Below are positions 45,204-58,701 of a DNA stretch of 64,000 nt, piece by piece. The notes beneath the pieces are model-generated. The model was not told where the DNA came from. It saw nothing but the letters and a program-made list of their open reading frames with translations, and searched no databases. Source of the stretch: Nereocystis luetkeana (taxonomy: Eukaryota; Sar; Phaeophyceae; Laminariales; Laminariaceae); assembly GCA_031213475.1 (NCBI GenBank), contig JARUPZ010000011.1, positions 4,280,863-4,344,862 of the forward strand. The letters are read 5' to 3'. Position 1 is the stretch's first letter, and each line of letters starts with the position of its first letter. The position numbers were made by a program, and so were the translations under genes.

Positions 45204-45315
45204 ATTACGGTAGTAAATAGGACCTATGATATACATTAAAAAAAACTACCAGGTATATATTTTAACCCTTTTGACGAACACTATTTGGTCCTATTAACTA
45301 TGGTCTCCCTCGTAA
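45204..45315. mobile_element. Decayed copy of the 36.16 kb MITE
   Basis: ATTACGG...AATAGGACC at the left and GGTCCTATTAACTATGGTCT with CGTAAT at the right match the ends at 36163-36270. A TACCWGGTA nonamer (45247) lies inside, so the nonamer is not part of the conserved MITE ends. Confidence 0.65.
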
Positions 45316-45360
45316 TAGGTGCCTATAATCAAGTGATTTGAAGAGAAGGATAAACGTAAG

Positions 45361-45465
45361 TTTTTTTTTTTTTTTTTAATCCTCTGGCGGATTGGTTAAA
45401 ATAAAGCTGAGGCTCACCACACTTCCACGTTCTCGTAAAGGGTGTCAATTTAACCTATAGCTCCC
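45361..45465 (-). repeat. A-tailed SINE-like repeat, copy 2
   Basis: See 44063-44165. The body matches with small changes and the A-tail is about 19 bases. Confidence 0.6.
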
Positions 45466-48173
45466 GTTGCAGCATCAGCACAGGCTGCTGTTGCTACTGG
45501 CGCTTGGGCACGTTGGCCCGACCTGACTGGCCCCCGAGGGGGGGGCAGATGCGGTGGAGATAGCCTCCCAGGAGAGGCATCTCTCCCGGGTAGTGTGGGG
45601 CTTGCGCGAGCTCACCCACTAAACAAAACCGAGGCTATGAGGCCTTCCCGCCGGACTTGGTCCAGTTACGGTCCACCCTAGCGCCAAGAAGGGCAGGCAG
45701 AGATTTATTTGCAGATGAACCCGAAACAGAAACCCGCAAGCCGTATACTGACGGTAATGCTGTGTATACTGTAGTGTAGAATGCACTACTACTGTGGTAC
45801 TACTGCACGTAGCAAAAACGGTTTTCCTGGGTCTTGTTCTTCCGGCCTTGGCCAACGTTCGTTCGTGTTTCTTGCAGCCAGCATGTTAGTATTAGAGATG
45901 ATACTTGTCAGTAACCATCATATTCGTTACTCGATTACACTTACGTCATCTGGTATACATTTACGCATTCTATGTACGACAGACAGTTTTCCAGTCTGAG
46001 TTATAGTAGGATAGCAGCAGCTGTCTTTTTACGCATATACTGCTGTGCACCCGTACGCACAGAATAAAGTCCCAATGACGAGTAGTGCCATGGATCTACT
46101 GTTGTGGTACGTACGTACATGATCTACGGTAGACAGCACATTTAGTACGTGCTATCATTGGTGCATAATGGACAGGATATCTTCAGTATCCCTCCGAGAC
46201 CGGTAGCATAGTTTTACTGTTACAATGTAGTTCTGGCTGGAGAAACAACATAGGCTACACTGGGGTCATGGATATGTACCCCAAGATATATTGTTATTTA
46301 CAGTAAATCTGGGGGTTCTCTTCGTTGTTTTTATTTTGAACGGAATACGAGGGTATTCCCTCATTTTGTTTTTGTTTGACCGAAGTGCAAGGGTCGTCCT
46401 TTGTTGCGAGCTGCGAGCGCACACGCGCACCGCCCTCCCCTTTGAGCTCACTCTACTTTTGCTCTACTTTTGCTCACCATCATCAGCTTCCAGCTGAGCA
46501 ATCAATCAACAATGTGGCTTGGGGTCACCACACCATCTTCTTCTTCTCTTCTATGTTGAAGCTTCACGTACAAGTCACCTGACAGTGACTACGTGTTTGC
46601 CTCGAACATTTTGACTGTGTATTGCCGGCCATCGGCAATCGAGTCTAGGCGTACACACCAGCTACGAGCTGGTACACAGGCCAATCGCCATACCTAGTCG
46701 CTTATGCGCCATGAACCTTTAATAGTTAGTATGAGTGTTCGTGTGTACGTACTCATGTTCCTGTGCTCTTGGAAAGGCACAGAGTACAGATTCGGGTCCG
46801 AAATTGATACCTGGTACGACTGATTCCAAAATCACATTTTTTCCTGAGATGAGCCGAGCTACCGAGCTTCACTCACGATACTCCCTGACTGAGCTGTGCT
46901 GGTTCACATAAAACTCCCCAATGGAACTACAGTTATTTTTATCATCCCATCTACACCACATTCGTCCTGCTCCCTCCCTATACATAGTCGGACCTCAGAT
47001 CCGGAGTCACATACCAGGTAAATGCTGTACTGTAGCAGACTCCCCCCCCCCATCACTGCGGTATATACGCGCCTTGCGTTTTGATGGCGAGTAAAGGTTC
47101 CAGCACTTACTTTCTTCCCGCCTTCTGGCGTCGATTTGGTTGCTTTGTTAGGGCAATATCTTAGTGGGAGTACTCGTAGTTGAGCACAGAGTTGACGCAT
47201 ACCAGGGTATATATAGTATTTCGTTGTTGTGTACCTGGTATACCGTTAAGCTGTGTACTCAGTCTGATCGTTGCTGGCATAATATGACCATATATATTAT
47301 GTATTTGAAATACGTGAGTAAATAACAGGCAAAACGTACTCGTACGTACGCACGAACGCAACAATAATACTGGTACGATATATGCGTACTTTAACCATAT
47401 TATTATATGACCATCCGACAAAATGTACACGAGTGTTATTCCACATCCCCAAGAACCATATCGGGAGATAGAATAATAAAGTAAAACATCCCAACGGTCC
47501 TTAAATTTGATGTCATAACAAGAGTACTGCTGTACGACGTACATCATGTTTTAATTTGTTTTTTAACGAGCCCACGTCGTAATTTTGTGCAAATAAACGC
47601 ATGTACGAGTGTACGTACGTGTCGTGTACAGATGTACCAGGTATATATATACTGCTGTCTGCTGCCGTCCTACGCACGACGGCGAACGGCCGAAAAAAGA
47701 AAAAGAAGCGTCAAGCTTCAAGCTTTGTCGAGCACAGGATGGCAACATCGTTTGGCTGCGAGGCAAGGTCCTCAACATTGCAGAAAGTTCCGCTCGTCTG
47801 ATAGTGTTGCCAGGGTCGTGCCGTGTGCGGTGTGCTCGAAGTGTGGCTGTGTGCGGGTGTTGCGGTCCGTGCTCGTGCTCGTTCTCATGTACTCGTACTC
47901 GACATTCTGAGTTCTGTACGACGTACATACTGAAATTAGAATGCGACTGCGGCGCAACTGATCCGGTATATTTTTCACGGTTACAAAGTTTAAATCCGAA
48001 ACGTCAAAAAATAATAAAAAAATAAAAAGCCAACCACAAACTGTGCCATCGGCCCTCGATCCTTCCAATGTCGGGCATCATCCACGTCACCGACCACCGC
48101 ACGGCCTCGGCCGCAGGCCAACCAGCAGAACGGGGTGCGAAAGCGCTAGCACGGCAGTAGTTGCGAGAGGAGA
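45466..48173. other. No gene seen; upstream region of the exchanger gene
   Basis: The nonamer TACCWGGTA occurs at 46808, 47012, 47232 and 47635. CGTAC-rich words are common. No frame shows conserved protein character, and no clear core promoter could be assigned to the gene starting at 48174. Confidence 0.4.
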
Positions 48174-51100
48174 ATGATATCGGCGACGAGGAGGGCTCTG
48201 TATGGCATCAGAGATACCTGCGGCGATGACGTAGTGGGATGCCGGCGTCGTCGAAGAGGCCAAGGCCGGCGACGAAAACGTGAAGCCCGGAGGAAGGTTC
48301 GTCTGCTTGCGCTCGTGCTTGTCGTGGTGGTCGTCGGCGTGGCGCTAGTTCTCGTGCGAATATGTTCGGCAGTGCGAAGGGGGATACCGTCGGTGGTCAC
48401 GACAGCGGCGACGACGACGACAGTAGGAGGGGAAGGTGAAACGGGGATGTCGACGATTTCAGTGGCGGCATACGGCGGCGAGGCGTGGGATCGGCGGCCT
48501 GGCGACGAAGGGCGTGCGCTCCAGGACGAAACAACGAATGCTGCTGCGGGTTGCACGGATAACAGCTTCTCAGAAGGGGGGTGGGGCCAGGTGGTGCTGC
48601 TTGTGATAGCAATACTCTTTACGTTCAACGGACTGGCGATTGTCTGCGACGAGTTCTTCCAGGCATCGCTGGAGAAGATTTCGGAGGTAAATATATACTG
48701 CTGTGCTGTACCAGTACGAGATATTTGTATTGATGTACAGCAGCAGTCAGCAGTACGAGTAGAGGAGGGTGGTGGGGGTTTTTTTGCGTTCCCCTCTCGC
48801 GTCCTTAACGGTGTATTCTTACCGTATGTGTATTCTTACCGCAGCATACCGCAGCAATTACTGATAGCATGTTCGCTTTTGCGTGGGAGGCAAATCGTGT
48901 TGGTGCGCTGCTGCTGTGGATTGCTTGGCGTTTGCAACAAGCTATAGCGCAATTTCCTCACACTACTGCTGCACGTACAGCTACGAGTATGAGGAGTACG
49001 AGTGGTCTTGCCGTTCTTGGATCTCAACAGTGTTCGGGCACACCTATTAGCAGTATAATAGAGAGCGTTGGTCAATATTGAACGATGTAACCAGGATACG
49101 GTACTACCAGTATGTATTAATTGTACGCAATCCGAAAAACAAGAGCACACCCGACGCCGCCACAATAACGATCAACCGACTTGTGATGTACTGCAGTAGA
49201 GGGTTAACCAGTATCCATCGGTCATTTCACGTGCTGCTCGTACTCTGCACGGCAATGGACTCGTGTTTTGTTCAGGCTGTATTCAATACCCAGCTGTCCC
49301 CAGCGTGCTCGCGCTGACAAGTGCATCGGACCTACTGTAGTACATGTTACATCTATGAGTAACCGTAGAAACGGTGAGTTGTAGCCGTCGTTTGCTTATC
49401 CATTGTCCACATGACGGGCAACGCACGACGCCCGTGTGCGAGGATACCGCCGAAAAGTCTGGGGCCTGTCCTCGAGCCGACCACCGTTCCTGCGTCGAAT
49501 AAGAAGAAGAAAATAACTGGGAGCATGCAGCGAGCGCATGATCGGCCGCTGTATTTCCTTTTGCCGACATCACCTCGCTGTTTTTTAGGTGCTCGAGCTG
49601 ACGCCGGATGTAGCGGGGGCGACGTTTCTGGCGGCAGGGTCCTCAGCTCCTGAATTGTTCACCTCCATTGCGGATGTATTTGGTCCTTCCAATTCCATTG
49701 GCGTTGGGACCATCGTAGGGTGAGAAGCTTCATGTGAAGGCTTTACGTATTACGTAAAGATATATTGATAGCTCGTCGTTGCGGCACAACACAGACGAGA
49801 GCTATTCACATACCAGGTATCATGAATTATATTTGCGGGTACGTACGTGTTCTAACTACCAGGTGCTACTGCAGGTATTCACCATATCAAAGACTGCTCT
49901 AGATGTCCACATCGGGTTGAGATTCGTTTCGCCCCTGTTTTGTTTAGTTCGCGAAGTATTTTTGGCACGAGGAAGGGCATGCCCAACCAACTCTTCTGCC
50001 CAAGACTACGAGTGTCCGTGTTGTACGACAAGAGTCGGGGCACGATCGGCAAACGGGTTGCGATCAAGAGGTTATATATACTGTACCTGACATGAATGTA
50101 ACATGTTGCTGTTGTTGCTTTTTTCATAGGAGCTCGTGGCCCAAATCGAGTCCGTGAGCACAGCATAGGCTCCAATACCTCCCTCCGGAGTGTTAAAAAA
50201 TCTGCAGGGAAAAACACATTCAATAACCCATGTGTAGTACGAGTAACTGAAGCAAAGCGTATACATACCTCAGACAAAATAATAAAATTGAAATCGTGTC
50301 CTCCACTGGGGTGGGTGGGGCCAACAACATATCTCGCTTCGCCAGGTCCGCCATGTTCAATGTGCTAGTTATCGTGGCGCTGTCGGCGGCCGTGGCGGCT
50401 AGATCTGGCTCGTCCGCCAAGATCGACCGCCGCGTCGTTGCACGAGACGTGACTTTCTACACCGGGAGTATCATCATCTTGGTAGCCTCGGCTCGAGACG
50501 GGCTGATACAATGGTGGGAGGTGAGGGGCGGTCGTGGCAGCACAAAAAATTCCAAGAGGACGATGCGCTTCGATGTGGCCTTGTATATATATATATATGA
50601 AACGTGTGAGGAGGACAATGTGGGCGAGGTGGGAGGAGAGGAGAAGAGTGAAAAGGTGTGCCACGGATAGCGCAACCGTCGGTTGCCCTTGCTCGGTGAT
50701 GTTTGGTCGACTGGTATGAAACCAGCGGATTTCTGTAAACGTTTCCTCGCAGAAAACCTAGTCGGCTGTTGTACTGTAACGACTATCGTACCCCTAGTCG
50801 GTAGCTCGAGCACTCTTTCCGCTCTCCTTTAGGCCGTCTCACGTCGGACCATGACCCTGTGTGGTGTGTGGAGTGTGGTCATGCCAGCCGGAGGGACTGG
50901 CACCCGAGGGGGTAGGATTCGACTCTATACCCCTCTCGTACGTGCGAAGAGTCGATACCATAGATAGCAGGGCATGAAAAATATTTAGTTGTTGCCTTGC
51001 TGTATACAGCTTGACCCAAGGACCCAAGCGTCATCGCTCGACTGTGATAGCGCTGAGCAAAGACTGTTCGGGGCGCGTTTTCATTATAAAGGTTGCATGG

Positions 51101-54100
51101 TTAGCATCGAGCCTTAAGCTATCCCCCTGCAATGGTACGTGAACCGCATCATCTCACTACCACCACCACCTTGGCTACCGCTGCCCCTTTCTTGTCGCTG
51201 GTCCCTTGTGCGTTTGTGCACAGGCGTTGATCATGGTGTCTGGTTACGGGCTGTACATCGTGTTCATGATCTTCAACTCCAAGATTCTGGCGATGTTCTC
51301 TGCTCCGCGGGTGCGCCGTCCCCGATGTCATGTGTATGATCTGCCCCTTCGCGATGCAGAACCAACACAAGTATAGGTTTCATTCATAACTCGCCTCTTT
51401 GGCCGATCAGTTTTCGGTGAAGGTCACAGCAACACGCGTAGAGCCAATCTTCCCGGTGTGATCGATACCCGCCAGGTTCCGCCATAGCTACTACCGGAAT
51501 TAGTCGGCTACTCGACACGCCACCAAGGTCCGCAGACACGAGTCGCAGGGTGCACACACCACACCGCGCACCGTAGCACGCCGCCGCATACCACTGTACG
51601 GCAACGTAAAGCACCGCACAGCACCATCGTCGTCTCAAATTATGTCCCTCCACCACCGCTTCTCCCCCTTTTCTGTCCCCCGTTCGTGCGTGCCGTTTCT
51701 GTGACCTGAAGGGGACAATACTCCCAACAACAGGGGGGTTGGAGCTGGAATCGCTGAGAGACGTGAGCGAAACAATGGTAAGGATTCAGGGCGTCCTTAG
51801 AGTAAACGTTTGGAGGCGGGGTGGGGAGTGGAGAAGAGAGAAAAGGGGGGTTTTCGCACGCAAACGTTACAGCAGCCACCCCAGGAGGTGTGCTATGAAA
51901 GTGGGGGGGGGGGGGGGGGGCAGCTAGGAAGCGCTTGTAAGTTCTGCTCTCTGGGCAAGCGACCAACAGCTGTACGTAACGCGTACGAGTATCGTAGTTG
52001 ACTCTGTGAAAAGGCTCACTGGAAATAATAATAACCTGTTTCTCGTCCGATACGCGTTGCCGTAACAGAAACAAGATGCAGTAGAGGCTTCGCAACCGCT
52101 AGCTGCCACCGCCGACAGGGATGGCGAGGCAGGCCGCCGGTCGTCGAACCAGGGGTTGACAGGGGGGACCCAGGGGTACGGGGGAGAGCGGGACGGGGGA
52201 GAGGCAGGCGAGGGGAATGCCGGGGGGGAAGCGAATCAACGAAGGGGGTCGTATCCCCGCGGTCGTCGGGCGTCTCGCTCTCTCAGGGTGTCGCACTTGA
52301 AGGTGCGTGTGGGCCTGACCGGGGCTGGTGGCGAAAATGATATCTACAACACGTGGCAGACAATTCTTCGCGAGTTGCTGAATAAGCGTTGTTAATCTGG
52401 TGTGCGTTTCGATATGCTGAAGATCAAATGTCGGAAGGACGGAAAACGGCATGGACGCTTGCGATATTTAAGGCATTTTGAAGACGGGGGGGGGGGGGGG
52501 GGGTGTCAAGGGCACTGCACAATAAGCATTCGCGAATCGTGCTGTAATTCGTAGCTCGTGGCAGAATGGATTGGGGGAGATTTCGTCGGGTTCGATACGT
52601 GCAACGGCGTCAGGGTTTGGACATTCCCGCTGGTGGCTTTTCTCGTGGTGATCGGAACCACGCATCATTACGTTTATCGTTGACTTGAGAGACTTTTTTC
52701 CTGAGGCCTTTGCCGTACCGTCGCCTTTTAGCATGTCTTTGCCGATTCTATACACTGAAAATGATACCGATCGAGGCGGTGCATCGTGGGGGCATTTCCT
52801 CTCCCACGTCGATGCCAATCCTGTGCGTCCTGTGCATTCGTACACTCACGAGCACGGCACCTTGCCTTGTGTGCGGTAGGAGCGACGGTCATCGCAAGAG
52901 GGAAATTACGGGCCGGAAATTGCTGCTCAGGCCGCCACCTCCGCCGCCGTCGCAGCAGTCGCGACCGTTTCAAAGGTGATTTAATGGGCAAACAGTCAGC
53001 AGGGGGGGGGTCGGCAGTATCTAGGTGGACGCCCGGGAGTAAACATGTGCGGGACCCCTTCAGTCGCGACGACTTTATTCTTAGCGGAATTCCTATCGGC
53101 TGTAGTTGTACTGCGCGGGAAGTTGGCCGCATGAATACGGGTGTGGCAGATCGACCCTCGCAACGATTCGACGCCAACTCGCTTGCTGCAGACGAAGGTC
53201 CCGCCCTCACATGGTGCTTCGCGAGGCAATACGTAGCGGCCCGTAAGTTGTAGCGTTGCAGCCTGTGTGTCTGCTGATATCCACTGTACGTGTGTTTAGC
53301 TCTGTTCGTATGATAAGGTAAAACGTTACCAGGTGTGCGTGGAATTTGGTTCGAGGAACAGCCTTACGAAACCAGAGTCTAAGAGGGAAGTGTTGTGGTC
53401 GCTAAGAACAATTGTAAACATCCCAAGCGGTTTTAGACTCGCGTCTCGAGCAAGGCATCGACCGCGCGAAAACCTACGACCCTTTGCTGCTCGAAAGGGA
53501 ACCAAAACCCCCAGATCCCGACATGGCCGAACCAAAACAATGGTAGATCGCCATCAACAACAAAAGTACATACCTGGTAACATCGATACACCCCCCAGTA
53601 ACGGCGAAGCAAGCACCCGCGCCTTGTCTCCTTAAGCCCCGTACTTGGAGCGAGGTCCGACGATTGATGACGCAGAAGGTCCTGGATAATACTTGATCAA
53701 CTATTTTATTTTCATGCCCCCCCCCCCGGCCTCGACTGTGTTGTGTCGCTATGTTCACCTGCTGCGTTTTGAAGGCGCCAACCGCAAGGACAAGCTGGGA
53801 CGGGGAAGCGGGGGCGGGTGGCAGCGTTCACGACACGGAGGCGGTGAAAGGGAAGGCACACGTTGATGGGGGCGGCGAAGCGGAGGAATACATGGTAAGG
53901 AGGGTACGGTGGCGAACTGCTAGCCGCTGTGTCGCGCTCCGATGTGGACCTTCTGGTCTTTCCGGCACACTTCTGTTTTGGTGTAGGCATGGGCGATGTT
54001 GCGCTGCGTACCGTTTCCTTCCGCTCGCTGGCACGTCGGCCGCTGTCAATAGAATGTCATAAGCTTACTAGAAGAAACCTTACGTAACTAACTAAGATGC

Positions 54101-54296
54101 CGATATACCTTCGGATGGTGGTGGCCAACCCCGTTCTTCCGGGCGGCCACGCCCCAGGAGCCGAAAAAGCCAAACGTTACTGTTTAATTTTTCGTGACGG
54201 CCCTGGCGCCAAGTGTGGGGTAGCTCGTGCACCTTTCACATACCCGTCTCTTCTCTTGAATCCGGCCCAGCGGATTAAACAAACTACACGCGCGCT

Positions 54297-54332
<36 letters not shown>

Positions 54333-57300
54333 GCTTAGCCTATCGTAAGCCTCGTCCTCGTACGATCTTAAATATACTCGCGTGAAAGCTAAGGCTAGGC
54401 TTTGGCAAAACTCCCTCTTCGCCCGGTTTTGAGTGGATCCGTTCGCCGCTGCGTTGTCTCGTCCCGTGCAACGACAACATAACGCCGCACCATAGCATGA
54501 ATTTCTTCGTGTGATTGTTACTGCTGTATCACGACCTGAGGTCATGTCTTTGGATCGTACATCTGATGAGTTTTGGGGCAGTGCTACGACAGCAATGGCG
54601 ATTGCGGAGCCGACAATAGACGAAAAGCAAAAAATGCAGCTTGCTGGATATAGGGCAACCTTTTTCGTATATTTTTTTTCTATCACGACCTTAGATCCCC
54701 TCTTTTAGATCGTACACCTCATGATCTTTGGGGCGGTGCTGCTGCAGTGGTGACGATCGCTGGTCAAACGATGCACGACATGCAAAACCTACACACCTAC
54801 AGTAGTAAAATTGTCAAGGTGGGGAAATTGTACTGATGGAGGAGGGCGTACGGTGTAGAACGATTCACATGTGCCAAAGGCCTGCCCGTGACGGCTAACT
54901 CGCCTGGAACACTTCTCACCCGTTCCGGGGCCACCCCGTCCTGTTGATCAGGATGACCAGCTGGCATGGCCCGAGGGGTGGGTGGAGCGCTTCCTGTTCG
55001 TTTTCGGCTTACCGTTCTTAGTGGGGCTTAGCCTTACCGTGCCGGACTGCTCAAGACCGCAATACGAGAAGTACTACGTGGTCACTTTCGTCATGAGCAT
55101 TACGTGGATAAGCATCATCAGTAGCTACATGGTGAGAGTGACTATAATAGTACCGACCCAACGCAACCGATGGGGGGGGTGAAGGCGGGGCATCGAAATG
55201 GAACTTGTTTTGCGTATGGGTGGGAATGAAAGAGCTTCGACTTGCAGCCTCGCGCTCCCGCACGGAGCTGTAGGAGTTTTGCAGGTTGCCCGGAAGAGCG
55301 GAATAGTGCTACAACGAAAGGGGAATCACATGTTGGCCAAACCCCTTTTTTCCCGACGGGGCATCTTGAGGGCGCTGGCAGCACTGAGATTCTGCCCAAT
55401 AAGACATTCCTTATTGTTGGACTACAGTTAGAAGTTTACTGTTCTATTCGTGACACACGTATACAGGCCACGTGATTCTTTACTCATCGCATGAAGCTCG
55501 CTAAGTAAAGAGGAGCCTCAGGAAAACGTTACCAGTAGGTGCGACTCTACCGAAGCACGCGTCAGCGAGGCATACTTTATTCGCGCTTCTTCGACGCGAG
55601 TACGGTAATAGAATGCCTCGTGTGCACGCGGGCTGTGTACGGCACCTCTTCGTGCGGTCGCAGCAAGCATGATCCTCTGTTGTTGATGGCGTGTGAATCT
55701 CAAGCCACCATCCTCCCTAGCGGCAGCACGAAAGAAGTCTGCTCTACGCACGAGTAGCGAGTTCCCTTTTTCCGCAGGTAGGGAGGGGGCACATCAACAT
55801 CGAAACCCTCGAGCAAACCGGTGCTGTAGATGGTGTTAAGGGGACGCTAGCACGCTCAGGAATACGTCGTCAAGTACCCGCCCGTATGCGTCTCGGCAAC
55901 ATATACATACGACATAGAATTAGAGTGAGGGGCTTACAGCCAAGATCCGTCTTTCGTGATGGTATACGAATGGTTGACGCCAATATACGAGAATACGGAG
56001 ATATTTAGCCCATTTTAGCACTTGTTTGGGCCCAATAACTTACTACCCATGATAGGAACATAGGTCTGCGCCCAGCAGCATCTTCGACGACGACTCCCTA
56101 AGAGACATATCCTCCGCCTGGAGAACAACACTCTTCTAGTGAAGACCATTTCTTCATCGGTGGTGCAGTCATTGTGCTGTGCTCCCTTGCATAAAATGAA
56201 AAAAAATAGCGTTTTTGCGAGTTTTTCGTTAGACTTGCTCGCAACTTCGAATACAAGAAAACACCTTGTGAGTCGTTTCTCGCTGCCTACGACTGCCACC
56301 CGTCGCACCTGACGCCCTCACAGACCCCATCATGAGCATCCGTCAATTTCGCGGGCTGTAGTTTCCTGTGAGGAGTTGTGGCTGTAAGCAAGTGCAGTGC
56401 AAACATCCAGTTGGGGTTGTTTTTTTTTCTCATTTTGTGCACCCCAAATTTTGAACAATTTCGACTAATAGAGCACCTCTTAGTCGAGGTGTAGGCCTCC
56501 GTTGAGAACCTGCGGGGGATCAGTCTCGAGAGAAACACAACCTGCTGTGAAGAACCTCGAACAAGTCACTGTCGCTCTCCGGTAAGCACGAACCAGCCCA
56601 AGGTCTAAACGCAGCGTGTTGAAATAGCGACGTTTTCTTTTCTGTTCCGCTAAGCATGTACCTGGTAGATATTAGAGTGACAGGAAGCCCGGGGACCAGG
56701 AGACGCTTGGGTGCGAGCGTAGCCTTAAACAGACCATGTTCAGCCGGGAATCATAGCCCCCAAACTGCTATCTCCCAAAATACAAGTGTACGTATCTGTT
56801 GACCCTGCCCATGGATGTCCTGTCAACTAACGTCTACTAGTTACATTCCACCCGCATGCGCATGCTGCGGCTACGATCATCGTGTTGAGGCATACTCTTC
56901 GATGTTCCCACATCTCTCGTGCCCTGACCACGCACGGCCTCCATTCTCAGGTGGAGTTAGCAACGGGCGCAGCTTGCATTCTAGGTGTGAGCGCGATAGT
57001 GATGGGGGTGCTGGTTCTGGCGGTCGGCACATCGGTGCCGGACATGATCGGCTCGATGATAGCTGCTAAGAACGGAGAGGCGTCGGTGAGAGTTACACCC
57101 GCTGCACCCGCTAACGGTATTTTTGCTTCATTTTCGAAACCACCTGCCGGGTGTTTTTTTTGCGATACTTTCTCCAGCTCCCTCCCTTCATTTACTCGCA
57201 TCCTAAATCACGGAGCAAGCACGCCCACCCCCTCCTCACACCGGTACGGGCCTTCGCTTTTATCGCGAGATGGATCCGTATTATACTTCCTCGTCGACTC

Positions 57301-58701
57301 GCGTCGAATAGTGAAGCGAGTACCCCTATTACGGTTCTGCACCGTTTCTATCGATTTGAGAGAACCCGATAAAGTTCAAGGATGACAGCTGCGCGGGGGG
57401 AGCTTTCGCGGCGATGTTTAATATTTTGGCACCTGAACCCGCGGCAGCCTGTGACACCGTGTATGTTATCCATGATACCTCGAAGTCCTCTCTGGGGTGA
57501 ACCCATTGCACGCCGTACGGCACGAGTATTGAGGATGCTGAGCACCCCCGTCCCCGGATATTTCCGGGAGGCAAGCAAGCGATGCCTGTCTCCTCCTTCG
57601 TCTCGTCTCAGTCGTGTTCACCGCGTTTCTCCTTGACTCCCCGCCATGGCCAGATGGCGATCGCGAACGCGATCGGAAGCAACGTGTTCAACATTCTCCT
57701 TGGATTGGGCGGTCCGTGGTTCGTTTCGACGCTCGCGTCGGGCGTGCCGACACCGGTAAGATCAATAACGGAAACAAGAGGAAAATCTTCTCAAACAAAT
57801 TGCCCGCGCAGTATACTGCTCGCCTACCTAGCGTACACGGTAACATTGACAACTCACCCTGCTTGGAGATTTCGTTTTTGGCGAAGAGCCGCCGGTAGAC
57901 TCTAGAGCAGGGTGGACAGCATATTATCCTCCATTCGAGCCTGGGGAACGGGTGCTCCTGACGTTTGTGTGTAGCGGGAGTGCCACGCATTTTTTCGTAT
58001 TCAGAATGTTGTCTGAATATGCAACGGCCAACGTATATTTTCTGGCGGTATCGGCATGCGCTTCCAAAAGGCACGGCTGTTCCTCTCCGCGGAACAGCTG
58101 TTGGACAACGATGATGATAGTGCACGGAAAACCTCGCGCACGGTAAATACTACGCGAAATTAGGCAGCTTAGCTGCCCAGTCACTGCGGGAAACATAACG
58201 TCGGGACGACAACGGTAGGTGGCAGCCTCAACTAAAAAATCGTAGCACTTTGTCCCGTGGGTACTTTGTCCCGTGGGTCAGACAGGCGAGGGCAACTCTT
58301 CAACAACCACAGTTTTACAATAGGCATGCCCTAAAATATTCGAGTACCTCCGTCCGCCTGGTCGGTTAAGACCGGAGCCGCTTCGTCCCGTCTTTGGAGG
58401 GGCCCGACGGTCTTTGATCATACAACTATGGCCATGCGTAACAACGAGTACACCCCCCCCCCCGCCCACATTTTTCACCCTTGCCCTGCCATACGATCCC
58501 CTGTATTGCCGTGTGTGCTACCACAAGGTGGATAAGGATGGCGCCACAACGGCCCTGATCATTCTTCTCTGCGCGGTGTTCATCTTCGTTCTCAGCCTCG
58601 TGCTGAGCAGATGGAGCATGAACAAAAACCTCGCCATCGCCCTGCTCGTCACCTATATAAGCTACGTCATCTACACGATAACCGCGGAGGCGCTTAAGTG
58701 A
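48174..58701 (+). CDS. K+-dependent Na+/Ca2+ exchanger (NCKX-like, CaCA family)
   Basis: Proposed exons are 48174-48686, 49589-49719, 50346-50520, 51224-51310, 52880-52975, 53775-53894, 54952-55131, 56951-57085, 57654-57755 and 58528-58701. All have GT-AG borders and matching phases, giving about 570 residues. Exon 1 has a basic N-terminus and a hydrophobic segment (about 43-63), then [20 protein letters not shown]. The alpha-1 repeat is [17 protein letters not shown], continued by [12 protein letters not shown] and [14 protein letters not shown]. Alpha-2 is [20 protein letters not shown] joined to [14 protein letters not shown]. The Glu of GSSAPE and Asp of SVPD correspond to the ion-binding residues of NCKX2. 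Exons 5 and 6 encode an Ala/Gly-rich acidic cytosolic loop with no family motif and are less certain. The role is Ca2+ extrusion at a membrane in exchange for Na+, inferred from family. Confidence 0.92.
51903..51920. repeat. 18-base poly-G in exchanger intron 4
   Basis: An uninterrupted run of 18 G. A second run of 18 G lies at 52486-52503 in the same intron. Both could form G-quadruplex structures in the pre-mRNA. Confidence 0.9.
54292..54333. repeat. (GCAC)n tetranucleotide repeat
   Basis: About ten GCAC/CGCA units lie in exchanger intron 6. There are no coding consequences. Confidence 0.85.
54520..54795 (+). repeat. Diverged tandem duplication in exchanger intron 6
   Basis: TATCACGACCT, GATCGTACAYCTSATGA, TTTGGGGC and ACGA...ATGCA-like words occur in the same order at about 54528-54645 and 54677-54790. 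The intron gained length by local duplication. Confidence 0.55.
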
